Part shown: positions 17,641 through 26,798 of the stretch, piece by piece
Numbering within the stretch: position 1 is the stretch's first letter
Layout: each line of letters opens with the position of its first letter
NCBI GenBank assembly: GCA_947445225.1
Contig: CANFCX010000003.1
Location: 1-57,055, forward strand
Reading direction: 5' to 3'
DNA: 57,055 nucleotides
Source: Rhodospirillales bacterium
Lineage (GTDB): Bacteria; Pseudomonadota; Alphaproteobacteria; CACIAM-22H2
Program-made: the position numbers and the translations under genes
The notes under the pieces: model-generated
Database searches by the model: none
What the model saw: the letters and a program-made list of their open reading frames with translations, nothing else
What the model was told of the DNA's origin: nothing

Positions 17641-20162
17641 ACGATCTGTCCCTCGCCCTCCGCCTTGCCCGCCGGGAACTGCGCGGTGGCCTGCGCGGTT
17701 TTCGCGTTTTTGTCGCCTGCCTGGCGCTGGGCGTGGCCGCCATCGCCGGCGTCGGTTCCTTGGCGGCTTCCATCCGCGCCGCGCTCGAGGCCGATGGCCG
17801 CGTGCTGCTGGGCGGCGACATCGATCTCACGGTCGTTCACCGGCCGGCGGAGGCCGACCAGATCGCCTACATCGAACGTGCCGGCACGGTCTCTTCGACC
17901 ATCGGCATGCGGGCCATGGCCCAGGCCGGGGACCGCCGCAGCCTCGTCGAATTGAAGGCCGTGGATGGCCAATATCCCCTGTACGGCGAGGTGATGCTGG
18001 AGCCGGCGATGGATTTGCGCGAGGCGCTGGCGACCAAAGCGGGCATCGCCGGCGCGGTCGCCGATCCCAATCTGTTGCTGCGCCTCGGGCTCGGACTCGG
18101 CGCGCGCCTGTCCGTCGGCGATTCGCAATTCGAGGTGCGGGCGACCATCCGCCGGGAGCCCGATCGCGGCACCAACATCTTCATCCTCGGCCCGCGATTG
18201 ATGATCGGCGCCGAAGGTTTGGCCGCGACCGGCCTGATGCAGCCAGGAAGCCTGATCGACTACCGCTACCGCGTGGCGCTTCCCAACGGGGTGTCGCCCG
18301 ACATCGTGGCCGAGGAAATTCGCGCCACTTTTCCCGACGCGCCGTGGCGGATTCGGCGCCTATCACAGGCGGCGGCCGGCATGCAGCGTTTCGTCGACCG
18401 CATGGCGCAATTCCTGACGCTGGTCGGCCTGTCGGCGCTTCTGGTCGGCGGCGTCGGCGTCGCCAACGCCGTGCGCGCCTATCTCGACGGCAAGACCGAA
18501 ACCATTGCCACCTTGAAATGCCTGGGGGCGCAGGGCCGCCTCATACTCCAGGTCTACCTTCTGCAGATTCTGGCGCTGGCGGTCGTCGGCATTCTCATCG
18601 GGCTCATCGTCGGGGCGTTGGCGCCGGTCTTCGTGGCGCCCTTGCTGGGCGACAGCCTGTCGGTCACGGCGCGGCTGGGGTTCCATCCCGGGCCGCTGTT
18701 GATGGCCGCGGCCTATGGGCTGCTGACCGCGTTGGCGTTTTCGTTATGGCCGCTGGGCCGCGCCCGCGAGGTTCCCGCCGCCGCCCTGTTCCGCGATCTG
18801 GTCGCGCCCGCGCGGCGTTGGCCGCGCCCGGTCTATATGTGGACGACCGGCGGGGCGCTGGCTGGCCTAGCGGCGTTGACCGTCCTGGTCGCGGAGATGC
18901 GGAACATCGGCGTGTGGTTCATTCTGGGGGCGATCCTGGTGTTTGGATTGTTCCGCGGCGCCGGCTGGCTGCTGTCGATCGCGGCGCGCCGCGCCGGCGG
19001 CATGGCCACGTCGGGCCGGCCGGGTTTGCGGCTCGCCTTGGCCAATCTGCACCGGCCCGGCACACCGGCGCCCAGCATCGTGTTGTCGCTGGGGCTGGGC
19101 CTGACGGTGCTGGTCGCGGTGGCGGTCGTCCACGGCAATCTCGAGCGCGAAATCAGGCAACAGCTTCCCGCGGTGGCGCCTTCGTTCTTCTTCATCGACA
19201 TCCAGCCCGACCAGACCGCCGCCTTCGACGACGCCGTCCGCGCCGTGCCCGGCGTCGGCAAGATTCGCCGCGTGCCCTCCTTGCGCGGCCGCATCTCCCG
19301 CATCGGCGATGTCTCGGCGGAGGAAGCGCGGGTGCGCGGCGACGCGCAATGGGCCACCCAAAGCGAACGCGGCCTGACCTATTCGGCCACGGTGCCGGAC
19401 AACAGCGAAGTCGTCCAAGGCGCCTGGTGGCCCGCCGCCTATTCCGGGCCGGCCCTGGTTTCGCTGGAAGTCGATGTCGCCGAAGGCATGGGAATCGGCG
19501 TGGGCGACCGGATAACGGTCAACGTACTCGGCCGCGATATGGAGGCCACCGTCGCCAATCTGCGCCGCCTGAACTGGTCCTCGCTCGGCATCAATTTCGT
19601 TCTCGTGTTTTCGCCCGGCATGTTGGAGGCCGCGCCCCACACCCATATCGCGACGGTGGAGGCGACACCGGCGGCGGAGGCGGCGCTGGAGCGCGCGGTC
19701 GCGGAACGTTTCCCCAACATCTCGGCGATCCGGGTCAAGGAGGCGCTCGACGCCGTTGACGGAATGCTCGGCCAGATCAGCGCCGCGGCGAGCGCGGTCG
19801 CGGCCCTGACCCTGGCCGCCGGGGTTCTGGTTCTCGCCGGCGCGGTTTCGGCCTCGCACCGGCGGCGCGTCTACGATGCCGTCATGTTCAAGGTGCTGGG
19901 CGCTCGGCGGCGCATGGTGCTGCGGACCTTCCTGACCGAATTCGCCTTGATCGGTGTGGCCACGGCGGCCCTCGCCGCCCTGATCGGCACCGTCATCGCC
20001 GGAGCGATCATGACCGGCTTCATGCGTATCGATTGGATTTTTCTGCCGGGAACCGCCGCGGCGACGATCGTGGGCGCGACCGTGGCCATCGTCGCGCTGG
20101 GTTTTGTCGGTACCTGGCGGGCCCTGGGCCAAAAGGCCGCGCCGGTGCTCCGCAACGCCTGA
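17637..20162 (+). CDS. YbbP-like FtsX-family ABC permease
   Basis: The 841-residue inner-membrane protein has one helix near the N terminus, a large periplasmic domain, then FtsX-type helix bundles (three helices about residues 255-385, two around 395-440, another at 470-500) and a second periplasmic domain before the C-terminal FtsX bundle (about residues 715-835). This ten-helix layout with duplicated FtsX domains is that of YbbP. It is cotranslated with the ATPase and should form its membrane partner. The function of the system is not settled in any organism I know of. Confidence 0.92.
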   Translation: MNDLSLALRLARRELRGGLRGFRVFVACLALGVAAIAGVGSLAASIRAALEADGRVLLGGDIDLTVVHRPAEADQIAYIERAGTVSSTIGMRAMAQAGDRRSLVELKAVDGQYPLYGEVMLEPAMDLREALATKAGIAGAVADPNLLLRLGLGLGARLSVGDSQFEVRATIRREPDRGTNIFILGPRLMIGAEGLAATGLMQPGSLIDYRYRVALPNGVSPDIVAEEIRATFPDAPWRIRRLSQAAAGMQRFVDRMAQFLTLVGLSALLVGGVGVANAVRAYLDGKTETIATLKCLGAQGRLILQVYLLQILALAVVGILIGLIVGALAPVFVAPLLGDSLSVTARLGFHPGPLLMAAAYGLLTALAFSLWPLGRAREVPAAALFRDLVAPARRWPRPVYMWTTGGALAGLAALTVLVAEMRNIGVWFILGAILVFGLFRGAGWLLSIAARRAGGMATSGRPGLRLALANLHRPGTPAPSIVLSLGLGLTVLVAVAVVHGNLEREIRQQLPAVAPSFFFIDIQPDQTAAFDDAVRAVPGVGKIRRVPSLRGRISRIGDVSAEEARVRGDAQWATQSERGLTYSATVPDNSEVVQGAWWPAAYSGPALVSLEVDVAEGMGIGVGDRITVNVLGRDMEATVANLRRLNWSSLGINFVLVFSPGMLEAAPHTHIATVEATPAAEAALERAVAERFPNISAIRVKEALDAVDGMLGQISAAASAVAALTLAAGVLVLAGAVSASHRRRVYDAVMFKVLGARRRMVLRTFLTEFALIGVATAALAALIGTVIAGAIMTGFMRIDWIFLPGTAAATIVGATVAIVALGFVGTWRALGQKAAPVLRNA

Positions 20163-20192
20163 GCCGGGGGGAGCGCCGGCCGGCGGCGGATA

Positions 20193-20221
20193 TTGATTTT
20201 GCGCGGTCGGCTTCATATATA
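20193..20221 (+). promoter_or_regulatory. Sigma-70-type promoter of the Bax-inhibitor-1 gene
   Basis: TTGATT (20193-20198), a spacer of exactly 17 bases, then TATATA (20216-20221), 38 bases before the start codon. It stands out as AT-rich in a GC-rich gap. Confidence 0.65.
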
Positions 20222-20259
20222 TGGCGGCGTAAGCTGCACTTCTCCGCGTGGAGGACTTC

Positions 20260-20976
20260 ATGGCTCTCGGATATGACAATCGCGCGCTAGGCCGTGGCGC
20301 CGAGCAAGCTCTCGTTGATGAGGGCCTGCGCGCCCATATGCTGCGCGTATACAACTACATGGCGTCCGGGCTGGCGCTGACCGGAATCGTTGCTTATCTG
20401 GTCGCCAGTACGCCATCCCTGGCCCAGGCGATCTTCGGCACGCCGCTGCAATGGGTCGTGATGCTGGCGCCGATTGGCTTCGTTCTCTTCCTGTCGGCGC
20501 GCATCCACAGGATGAACTTTTCGACCGCGCAGTTGACCTTCTGGGTCTTTGCAGGGGTCATGGGCCTGTCGATGGCCTCGATCTTCCTCGCCTTCACGGG
20601 GGCAAGCGTCGCGCGCGTCTTCTTCATCACTGGCGGCACTTTCGCGGCGATGAGCCTGTATGGCTACACGACGAAGAGCGACCTGTCGCGGTTCGGCTCG
20701 TTCCTGTTCATGGGCCTGATCGGCGTTATCCTCGCCAGCATCGTCAATATCTTCCTGGCGAGTTCCGCGCTTCAATTCGCGATTTCCGTGATCGGCGTTC
20801 TCGTGTTCGTGGGCCTGACCGCCTATGACACGCAGCGGATCAAGGAGACCTATCTCGAAGCCGACGATCACGAGACGACGGGAAAGAAGGCGCTGATGGG
20901 CGCGCTGACGCTCTATCTCGACTTCATCAATTTGTTCGTGATGCTGATGCAGCTTTTCGGTCAGCGCCGCGACTAA
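20260..20976 (+). CDS. Bax inhibitor-1 / YccA family membrane protein
   Basis: The 238-residue polytopic protein has seven predicted helices, the family's size. Signature features are the N-terminal LRAHMLRVYNYMASGLALTG, VFIxx-like aromatic turns and the C-terminal AYDTQRIKE with LYLDFINLFVMLMQLFG, where conserved aspartates form the pH/Ca2+ latch known for bacterial BI-1 homologues. It probably allows a proton- or calcium-sensitive leak across the inner membrane or modulates membrane proteases such as FtsH. The start follows GTGGAGGAC. It is monocistronic, between its own promoter and terminator. Confidence 0.93.
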   Translation: MALGYDNRALGRGAEQALVDEGLRAHMLRVYNYMASGLALTGIVAYLVASTPSLAQAIFGTPLQWVVMLAPIGFVLFLSARIHRMNFSTAQLTFWVFAGVMGLSMASIFLAFTGASVARVFFITGGTFAAMSLYGYTTKSDLSRFGSFLFMGLIGVILASIVNIFLASSALQFAISVIGVLVFVGLTAYDTQRIKETYLEADDHETTGKKALMGALTLYLDFINLFVMLMQLFGQRRD

Positions 20977-20998
20977 AACCGACACACGCGGTTGAGAC

Positions 20999-21032
20999 GA
21001 ACCGGGGCCTTCGCGGCCCCGGTTTCTTTTTT
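20999..21032 (+). terminator. Rho-independent terminator after the BI-1 gene
   Basis: ACCGGGGCC pairs with GGCCCCGGT (21001-21023, loop TTCGC), followed by TTCTTTTTT. This is the clearest intrinsic terminator in the window. Confidence 0.9.
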
Positions 21033-21111
21033 GGCCCGCCGGCGAGGCTTGCCAATACCATCGGACTCCGAGCCGTGTTAGGTTTGTCCGTCCAGGCGGA
21101 AGCTGGAGAAA

Positions 21112-21945
21112 ATGAGCCAAATGACCGGAACCGCGTTGCGCGCTTGGACCGCAGCACAGCCCGCGACCGCCACGGCGCCCGGCGAAGCGCGGCTTACTTT
21201 GTCCGTTGTCGTGCCGGTACGCGACGAGGCCGAAAACATCGCGCCCCTGATCGCGGAAATCGATCGCGCCCTGGCCGCGCATTCACCCTTCGAAGTGATA
21301 TATGTCGATGATGGCAGCGCCGACGACACACCGCGCCGGCTGGCCGAAGCCAAGGCGCTGTACCCCTGGCTGCGTGTGCTGCGCCATCGCGGGAGCTGCG
21401 GGCAAAGTGCGGCGTTGACCACGGGCATCCGCGCCGCGCGGGCCGAATGGATCGCCACGCTCGACGGCGACGGCCAGAACGATCCGGCCGACATTGGGGT
21501 GCTTTTGCGGGCGCTGGGGGACAGCGCCGCGGCCGACGCGCCCGCCCTGGTCGCCGGCCTTCGCCGCCGCCGCCGCGACGGCATCGGTAAACGCGTGGCC
21601 TCGCGCATCGCCAATTTCATCCGGTCCCGGCTGTTGCGCGACGACACGCCCGATACTGGCTGCGGGTTGAAGCTGTTCCGGCGCTCGGCTTTCCTCGCCT
21701 TGCCGAATTTCGATCACATGCATCGCTTCCTGCCGGCGCTTTTTCGCCGGAGCGGGGGCTGCGTGCGGCTGGTCGAGGTCGGCCATCGCCCGCGGACAAG
21801 CGGAATTTCAAAATACGGGAATCTACAACGCGCGCTGGTCGGCAGCGTCGACCTTTTCGGGGTGATGTGGCTGCAGCGGCGCAGCCGGCTCCCCGTCGTC
21901 GAAGGCGACGGCGACGCGCCTCCTTCTTCCAACACCGGGGAATAG
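21112..21945 (+). CDS. Family 2 glycosyltransferase, polyprenyl-phosphate sugar synthase type
   Basis: The 277-residue GT-A enzyme resembles dolichol/undecaprenyl-phosphate sugar transferases. It has SVVVPVRDEAENI at the start of the fold, VDDGSADDT, LDGDGQNDPAD (the metal- and nucleotide-binding DxD region), GLRRRRRDG, and DTGCGLKLFRRSAF with FDHMHRFLPAL at the acceptor side. It has no C-terminal membrane helices, so it probably works at the cytoplasmic face, loading a sugar onto undecaprenyl phosphate. The two following genes fit a route that moves that sugar onto lipid A. Confidence 0.9.
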   Translation: MSQMTGTALRAWTAAQPATATAPGEARLTLSVVVPVRDEAENIAPLIAEIDRALAAHSPFEVIYVDDGSADDTPRRLAEAKALYPWLRVLRHRGSCGQSAALTTGIRAARAEWIATLDGDGQNDPADIGVLLRALGDSAAADAPALVAGLRRRRRDGIGKRVASRIANFIRSRLLRDDTPDTGCGLKLFRRSAFLALPNFDHMHRFLPALFRRSGGCVRLVEVGHRPRTSGISKYGNLQRALVGSVDLFGVMWLQRRSRLPVVEGDGDAPPSSNTGE

Positions 21946-21949
21946 TTCC

Positions 21950-22249
21950 GTGTCGAACGAGACGATTTGGCTGGTCATCGGTTTCGTTGGCCAGGGGTTG
22001 TTTTCAGCGCGCTTCGTTGTTCAATGGCTGCAAAGCGAGCGGCGGCGGCGCAGCGTCATTCCCGTCGCTTTCTGGTATTTCAGCATGGCTGGCGGCGCCG
22101 TCCTTTTGTCCTATGCGATCTATCGCCTCGATCCGGTTTTCATCGTCGGGCAACTCGCCGGTCTGTTCATCTATGCGCGCAACCTGCACCTGATCGGCCG
22201 CGAACGGCGCGAGGCGGCGGAGTCGGAAGAGGCGGCCCCGCCGGCATGA
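21950..22249 (+). CDS. LAB_N-domain (lipid-A-disaccharide synthase N-terminal-like) membrane protein
   Basis: The 99-residue protein has about three transmembrane segments. Its signature is WLVIGFVGQGLFSARFVVQW, then the basic SERRRRSVIPVAFWYFS and QLAGLFIYARNLHLI. The domain is named after LpxB fusions and is often free-standing between an ArnC-like transferase and an ArnT-like transferase, as here. Its role is unproven; it may flip or hand over the lipid-linked sugar. It starts at GTG four bases after the previous stop and overlaps the next gene by four bases. Confidence 0.9.
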   Translation: MSNETIWLVIGFVGQGLFSARFVVQWLQSERRRRSVIPVAFWYFSMAGGAVLLSYAIYRLDPVFIVGQLAGLFIYARNLHLIGRERREAAESEEAAPPA

Positions 22250-23871
22250 GGCGCTGGCCGGTTGCGCTGTTCGGGGCGGCGGTGTTGTGGCTCGCCGTGG
22301 TCGCCTCCGCGCTGCTGTCGCGCGCCCCACTGCCGGTCGACGAGACTCGGTATCTCGCCGCGGCCTGGGAGATGTGGTCGCGCGGGGATTTCCTGGTCCC
22401 GCATCTGAACGGCGTCCCCTATTCACACAAGCCGCCACTGCTGTTTTGGCTCATGCATTTGGGCTGGACGGTATTCGGAGTCGTCGAATGGTGGGCGCGG
22501 GTCGTGGCGCCGCTGTTTTCGCTCGGCGCCTTGATTCTGACGGCGCTCCTGGCCCGGCGGCTGTGGCCTGACGACGCGCCGGCGGCCGGGTTGGCGCCGC
22601 TGGTGCTGGTCGGATTCGGGCTTCTCGGCGTGCTCGCGCCGATGACGATGTTCGATGGCATGAATATGTTTTTCACCGCTCTGGGACTTCTCGGTGTCTT
22701 GCGCGCGGCCGAAGGCCGCCGGCGATCGGGTTGGATGCTATTCGGTTTCGCCATCGGGCTCGGCATTCTGTCGAAGGGGCCGGTTATCCTTGTCGGGCTG
22801 CTGCCGGCGCCGTTGTTGGCGCCGATCTGGGCGGCGCGCGGCCAATGGGGTGGCCCGGGGCGCTGGTATGGCGGGCTCGGCGTGGCCATCCTCGGCGGCG
22901 CCGCCGTGGCGCTTGCCTGGGCGATCCCGGCGGCTTTTTCCGGCGGTCCCGAATTCCGCGACATGCTTCTTTTCGGCCAGACCGCCGGACGGGTGCTCGA
23001 CGCCTTCGCCCATGGCCGTCCCTGGTGGTGGTACCTCGCGTTGCTGGCACCGCTCCTCTACCCGTGGGCCTGGTGGCCCGGCCTGTGGCGGGCGGTGTCG
23101 CAAGCCTGGCCGCTGCGGTTCGACCGCGGATTGCGGTTCTGCGTTTGCGTGGTGGTTCCGGCGTTGCTTGTATTTTCGCTGATCAGCGCCAAACAGCCGC
23201 ATTATCTGCTGCCATTGTTTCCGGTTTTCGCGCTGGCCTTTGCCCGGCTTCTTAGCTGGAACCCGCTGAACGACCGGCCCCTGGCGCGGCTGCCCGTGGC
23301 ATTGCCGACGATTGTTCTTGGCATCGCCGTGCTGCTCGCGCCCCCGGTCGCCGGATGGATCGCCGAATCGCCGCCGTGGTTGGCCGACATCCCCTGGCTC
23401 GGTGGTGTCCTGCTGGCGGCGGCGGGCGGCGGCTTGATCATGGACGGCCCGCGCACCGTGAGCGTTCGCATCGCATCGATCGCGGCGGTCACGACGTTGA
23501 CGGTGTGTGTCGTTAACGTCGCCGGTTTCGCCGCGGCCGGCCCTTATTACGATCTGCGGGGCATCGCCACCGTCCTCGCCGATGGTGAGCGGGAGGGCAG
23601 GCCGATCGCCCATGTCGGCGATTACGAGGGCCAGTTCCATTTCCTGGGCCGATTGCGAAAACCGATCGAGGATGTCCTGGCGCCGGACGCTCAGGCCTGG
23701 GCGCGGGCGCATCCCAACGGCCTGATCGTGGCCTATTTCAGGGGCAATCCCGCGGGGCTGCCGCAACGGCCGCTGTGGCTCCAGCCCTATCGCGGGCGTT
23801 GGGCGGCGGTTTGGAGCGCCGGGGTAGTCGGCGAGGACGGCGCCAAGCTGCTTGAAGATCGTTTCCCCTAG
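22246..23871 (+). CDS. ArnT-like family 39 glycosyltransferase
   Basis: The 541-residue inner-membrane enzyme has about twelve predicted helices. The first periplasmic loop carries the GT39/GT83 acidic motif VDETRYLAAAWEMW, followed by HLNGVPYSHKPPLLFWL, the family's conserved loop. A later SAKQPHYLLPLFPVFALAFARLL and a periplasmic C-terminal domain complete it. It should transfer a sugar from undecaprenyl phosphate to lipid A or another envelope acceptor. With the two upstream genes it forms a tightly overlapping operon. The sugar is not determinable, as no arnA/arnB or similar genes are nearby. Confidence 0.9.
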   Translation: MRRWPVALFGAAVLWLAVVASALLSRAPLPVDETRYLAAAWEMWSRGDFLVPHLNGVPYSHKPPLLFWLMHLGWTVFGVVEWWARVVAPLFSLGALILTALLARRLWPDDAPAAGLAPLVLVGFGLLGVLAPMTMFDGMNMFFTALGLLGVLRAAEGRRRSGWMLFGFAIGLGILSKGPVILVGLLPAPLLAPIWAARGQWGGPGRWYGGLGVAILGGAAVALAWAIPAAFSGGPEFRDMLLFGQTAGRVLDAFAHGRPWWWYLALLAPLLYPWAWWPGLWRAVSQAWPLRFDRGLRFCVCVVVPALLVFSLISAKQPHYLLPLFPVFALAFARLLSWNPLNDRPLARLPVALPTIVLGIAVLLAPPVAGWIAESPPWLADIPWLGGVLLAAAGGGLIMDGPRTVSVRIASIAAVTTLTVCVVNVAGFAAAGPYYDLRGIATVLADGEREGRPIAHVGDYEGQFHFLGRLRKPIEDVLAPDAQAWARAHPNGLIVAYFRGNPAGLPQRPLWLQPYRGRWAAVWSAGVVGEDGAKLLEDRFP

Positions 23872-23880
23872 GCGGCTCCC

Positions 23881-23922
23881 TCAGGGGTTGCATCAACCAC
23901 AGCCCGGATACCCCTGAATTAT
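23881..23922 (+). terminator. Possible terminator hairpin after the glycosylation operon
   Basis: TCAGGGGT (23881-23888) pairs with ACCCCTGA (23910-23917) and is followed by ATTATT. A smaller GGTTG/CAACC hairpin lies inside. The loop is long and the T tract poor, so this is only a candidate. Confidence 0.35.
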
Positions 23923-23953
23923 TGGGGATTTATCCAATTTTAAGTATAGGCTA

Positions 23954-23963
23954 GTATTAATAC
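23954..23963. promoter_or_regulatory. AT-rich palindrome upstream of the HD-GYP gene
   Basis: GTATTAATAC is a perfect 10-bp palindrome inside an AT-rich island. A weak promoter-like pair lies just before it (TTGGGG, 17 bases, TATAGG). It could be an operator or simply part of the promoter region. Confidence 0.3.
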
Positions 23964-24090
23964 AACCAGCGATCGGCACGCCGACGCGGCATAGATGACG
24001 CCGCGCCCGGCGCCCGGCACGCAAGAATCGCGTGGAGACTGACTGCGTACGCGGAAGGACTAGGCCGTCGGGCCACCGGGAGGGCGCCAG

Positions 24091-25359
24091 GTGAGTCTCC
24101 TCATCGAGTTTCTTGAATTCATAGAGATCCCGCCGGGTGAACCGGTCGGCAAGCTGCTGTCCCGCGTATTGCTCAAAAGCCGCCAGATCACCAATGCCGA
24201 GGCAGGCACCTTCTTCGTGCTGCATGGCCGCGGCCCTCATCGAAAACTCGAAGCATCCAGCCTGCAAAACGATCGCGTCCGGCTCAAATCCGCGGGTTTT
24301 GTCATTCCGGTCACGACCAGCTCGATCGCCGGTTATGTCGCGACGACCGGGGAAATCGTGATCATCGACGATCTCTATGCGATTCCGGCGGGGCGATCCT
24401 ACAGCTTCAATCCCGCCTTCGATCAGGCCACGGGTTATCAAAGCCGCTCGATGTTGTGTTTCCCGCTCCAAAACTATGCGGGCGAGTTGACCGGGGTCGT
24501 TCAGCTCCTCAATCGCCGATTGCCCGGAAGCGACAAACCCGTTCCCTTCACGCGCGACCAGGTCGATCTGATCGGCCCGATCAATCACATCGTGGGCACG
24601 GCCATCGAACGCGCCCAGATGGTCGACCGCATCCACCGGCAAAATAAACGGCTTCGCGAACGTGCCCGGCTGCTTACCGAACAACGGTCGCGGATCGAAG
24701 CACTTCAGGACGAAACCGAAGACGCTTTCCAGATTTCGATCAGGCTGCTCGCGCGCGCCGCCGAACTTCATGACGAGGACACCGGCAACCACATCCTGCG
24801 GACCAATGAATACAGCTATTACCTCGCCAAGTGTTTGGATATGCCGGACGATTTCTGCGACGAAATCCGCTACAGCGCGCAGCTTCACGACGTCGGCAAG
24901 ATGAGCGTCGATGCCGCGGTTCTGAAAAAACGCGGAGGTCTATCGTCGCTGGAGCGCGACGAAATAAACCGCCACCCCTATTACGGCTACAAGATATTGT
25001 CGGCTTCGGACCGGTTGCGGATGGCCGCGGAGATCGCCTATTGCCATCATGAAAAATGGGACGGCACCGGTTATCCGCGCAAACTGAAGGGCGACGAGAT
25101 TCCGTTATCCGCGCGCATCGTCCAGATCGCCGATATCTATGACGCCCTTCGTTCCGAGCGCCCCTATAAACCCGCCTTCAGCCACGAACGATCGGTAGCG
25201 ATTATCACCAAGGGGGACGACCGCATCGACCCGCGTGCCCATTTCGATCCGCGGCTGATCGATCTGTTCGCCGCCAATCACGAAGGCATGGACCGGTTGT
25301 GGTGCGAGCTCGCCGATCCACCCGGCGCCGTCGTCGCACCCGTCGTCCAGCACGCTTAG
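24091..25359 (+). CDS. GAF-HD-GYP cyclic-di-GMP phosphodiesterase
   Basis: The 422-residue cytoplasmic signalling enzyme has an N-terminal GAF domain (about residues 15-175, with NAEAGTFFVL and SRSMLCFPL), a helical linker (about 180-215) and a C-terminal HD-GYP domain. The metal-binding HD is at 266-267 (AQLHDVGKM), a second HD-like region is DEDTGNHILR, and the HHEKWDGTGYP motif sits at 319-329. All residues expected for c-di-GMP hydrolysis are present, so activity is likely, gated by an unknown GAF ligand. The start is a GTG preceded by GGGAGG. It is monocistronic and converges on the NTF2-like gene one base away. Confidence 0.92.
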   Translation: MSLLIEFLEFIEIPPGEPVGKLLSRVLLKSRQITNAEAGTFFVLHGRGPHRKLEASSLQNDRVRLKSAGFVIPVTTSSIAGYVATTGEIVIIDDLYAIPAGRSYSFNPAFDQATGYQSRSMLCFPLQNYAGELTGVVQLLNRRLPGSDKPVPFTRDQVDLIGPINHIVGTAIERAQMVDRIHRQNKRLRERARLLTEQRSRIEALQDETEDAFQISIRLLARAAELHDEDTGNHILRTNEYSYYLAKCLDMPDDFCDEIRYSAQLHDVGKMSVDAAVLKKRGGLSSLERDEINRHPYYGYKILSASDRLRMAAEIAYCHHEKWDGTGYPRKLKGDEIPLSARIVQIADIYDALRSERPYKPAFSHERSVAIITKGDDRIDPRAHFDPRLIDLFAANHEGMDRLWCELADPPGAVVAPVVQHA

Positions 25360-25360
25360 G

Positions 25361-25834
25361 TTAGACGCTCTTTCCGTCCGCCGCCCGTCGTTCGCCCGCC
25401 CCGTCGCGCCGGCGGCGGAAGACGGCGACAATCTTCCGGCGGGCGATGCGCCAGCCCTGTCCGGTACGCTCGAAACTGTCATGGAATTCACCGACGGCAT
25501 CCAGCCCGTCGAGCGGGTAGGGCGGCGTCTGGCCCTCGATGCCGTCATGGCGGGCCACAAGGAAATAGGTCACGGCGTCGGCTTTATCCGCATCGACGAC
25601 GGCGAAGAGCGTGCCCGTGCACAGATGACGCGTGACCATGTCTGTGGACCGCGTTTCCATCTCGCGGCGGATCGCGGCATGACCGACATGGACCTTGCCG
25701 AATCGTTCAAAACAGCCATCGGTGGTGAATAGGGCCGCGAGGTCGCCATAACGGCGTTGGTCGACGAGATGGCTGAAGGCGATACACAGGCGCTCGCATT
25801 CGGCCTCGATCGCCAATCGCTCCGACGGGTTCAC
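25361..25834 (-). CDS. NTF2-like (SnoaL) fold protein
   Basis: The 157-residue protein has the cone-shaped NTF2 fold pattern: the N-terminal helix IEAECERLCIAFSHLVDQRRYGDL, ALFTTDGCF, then strands with TRHLCTGTLFAVV, VTYFLVARH and GEFHDSFERT, and terminal WRIARRKIVAVFR. It resembles the ring-dioxygenase small-subunit-like or ketosteroid-isomerase-like hydratases, but the catalytic residues cannot be assigned. The start is a GTG. A basic C-terminal tail (RRRRDGAGERR) is unusual. It is unlinked to its convergent neighbour. Confidence 0.82.
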   Translation of the reverse strand: MNPSERLAIEAECERLCIAFSHLVDQRRYGDLAALFTTDGCFERFGKVHVGHAAIRREMETRSTDMVTRHLCTGTLFAVVDADKADAVTYFLVARHDGIEGQTPPYPLDGLDAVGEFHDSFERTGQGWRIARRKIVAVFRRRRDGAGERRAADGKSV

Positions 25835-25981
25835 GAGACCTTACGCCCCGCGCTTTCGAAACCGGATGGATGTCACGCGATCCAATGCAGTGCGATACTG
25901 GGAACGATGTGCGCGAAACTATAGCAGCCACTCGTGGGGCGCAAATGCGGTCCTTGGGAACAGGCACCGATCGCTCGTGTG

Positions 25982-26788
25982 ATGCCGCTATTTAGCGACG
26001 TCTCGACCGTGCTGGCCGGGGTGCTGGCCATCGCCGCGGTCGTCGCCATTGGCATTTTCGCCTTCACCCGATTTCGGCGCGCGCGGCGCGATCTTTCGGC
26101 GGCGGCCGGGGACACCCTACCGCCGCGGCCGGAATTCTACGACCCCGACATGCCACCGGCCGCGCCCGGCGCCGCCGCCCAGCGGGCGCTGCGCTCCCTG
26201 TCTTATGTCGTCTTCGACACCGAAACCACCGGTCTGAGGCCGTCGCTGGGCGACGAGATTGTCGCCATCGCTGGCGTCCGGGTCATCGACGGCCGCGTCG
26301 ACGCGAGTGATACCTTCAACCGCCTGGTCAATCCGGGCCGTGGCATCCCGAAGCAATCGACGCGGTTCCATGGAATCACCGACGACATGGTTCGCCACGA
26401 ACCGCCGCTTGCCGTCGTGCTCCCGCAATTCAAGGCATTCATCGGCGATTCCGTTCTGGTCGCGCACAACGCCGCGTTCGACATGAAGTTTCTGAAAATG
26501 AAGGAGGCCGAGCTCGCAATCCGCTTCGACAATCCGGTCTTGGACACGTTGCTGATCTCGGCTTTCCTGTTCGACACATCGCAGGACCACAGCCTGGACG
26601 CCGTGCTTGGCCGGTTCGACATTCCCGCGTTGGGGCGGCACACGGCGCTGGGCGACGCACTCGCCACCGCCGCCGCTTTCATTCGCTTGATCGAAATTCT
26701 CGAAGATCGCGGCATTGGAACGTTCGAGCGGCTTCTCCGCGTCTCGAACATGGCGATGGAGGTGCGGGTTCGGCAGGCCCGCTTTTGA
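25982..26788 (+). CDS. Membrane-anchored 3'-5' exonuclease, DEDDh family
   Basis: The 268-residue protein has one hydrophobic helix at about residues 8-29 followed by a basic RFRRARR stop, then a DnaQ/PolC-epsilon-type exonuclease domain. The catalytic set is complete: Asp79 and Glu81 (FDTETTGL), Asp167 (HNAAFDMKF), His220 and Asp225 (GRHTALGDALAT). I preferred the ATG that begins just before the helix; a GTG 16 codons upstream is possible. This exonuclease type recurs beside CBS/DUF294 nucleotidyltransferase genes and VC_2705-type symporters, as here. It converges on the nucleotidyltransferase gene with 10 bases between stops. Its substrate is unknown. Confidence 0.88.
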   Translation: MPLFSDVSTVLAGVLAIAAVVAIGIFAFTRFRRARRDLSAAAGDTLPPRPEFYDPDMPPAAPGAAAQRALRSLSYVVFDTETTGLRPSLGDEIVAIAGVRVIDGRVDASDTFNRLVNPGRGIPKQSTRFHGITDDMVRHEPPLAVVLPQFKAFIGDSVLVAHNAAFDMKFLKMKEAELAIRFDNPVLDTLLISAFLFDTSQDHSLDAVLGRFDIPALGRHTALGDALATAAAFIRLIEILEDRGIGTFERLLRVSNMAMEVRVRQARF

Positions 26789-26798
26789 TCGATCGGCG

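Noticed and set aside
23893-24888. Minus-strand frame opposite the start of the HD-GYP gene
   Set aside because: No recognisable domain, and it overlaps the GAF domain of a convincing gene. Its C-terminal end is only the translated intergenic AT-rich island.
25836-25866. Possible RpoE-type promoter for the NTF2-like gene on the minus strand (CCATCC, then CGTAAG)
   Set aside because: The -35 matches only ATCC of TGATCC and the spacer is 18 bases to CGTA, outside the 16-17 seen at the two good sites.
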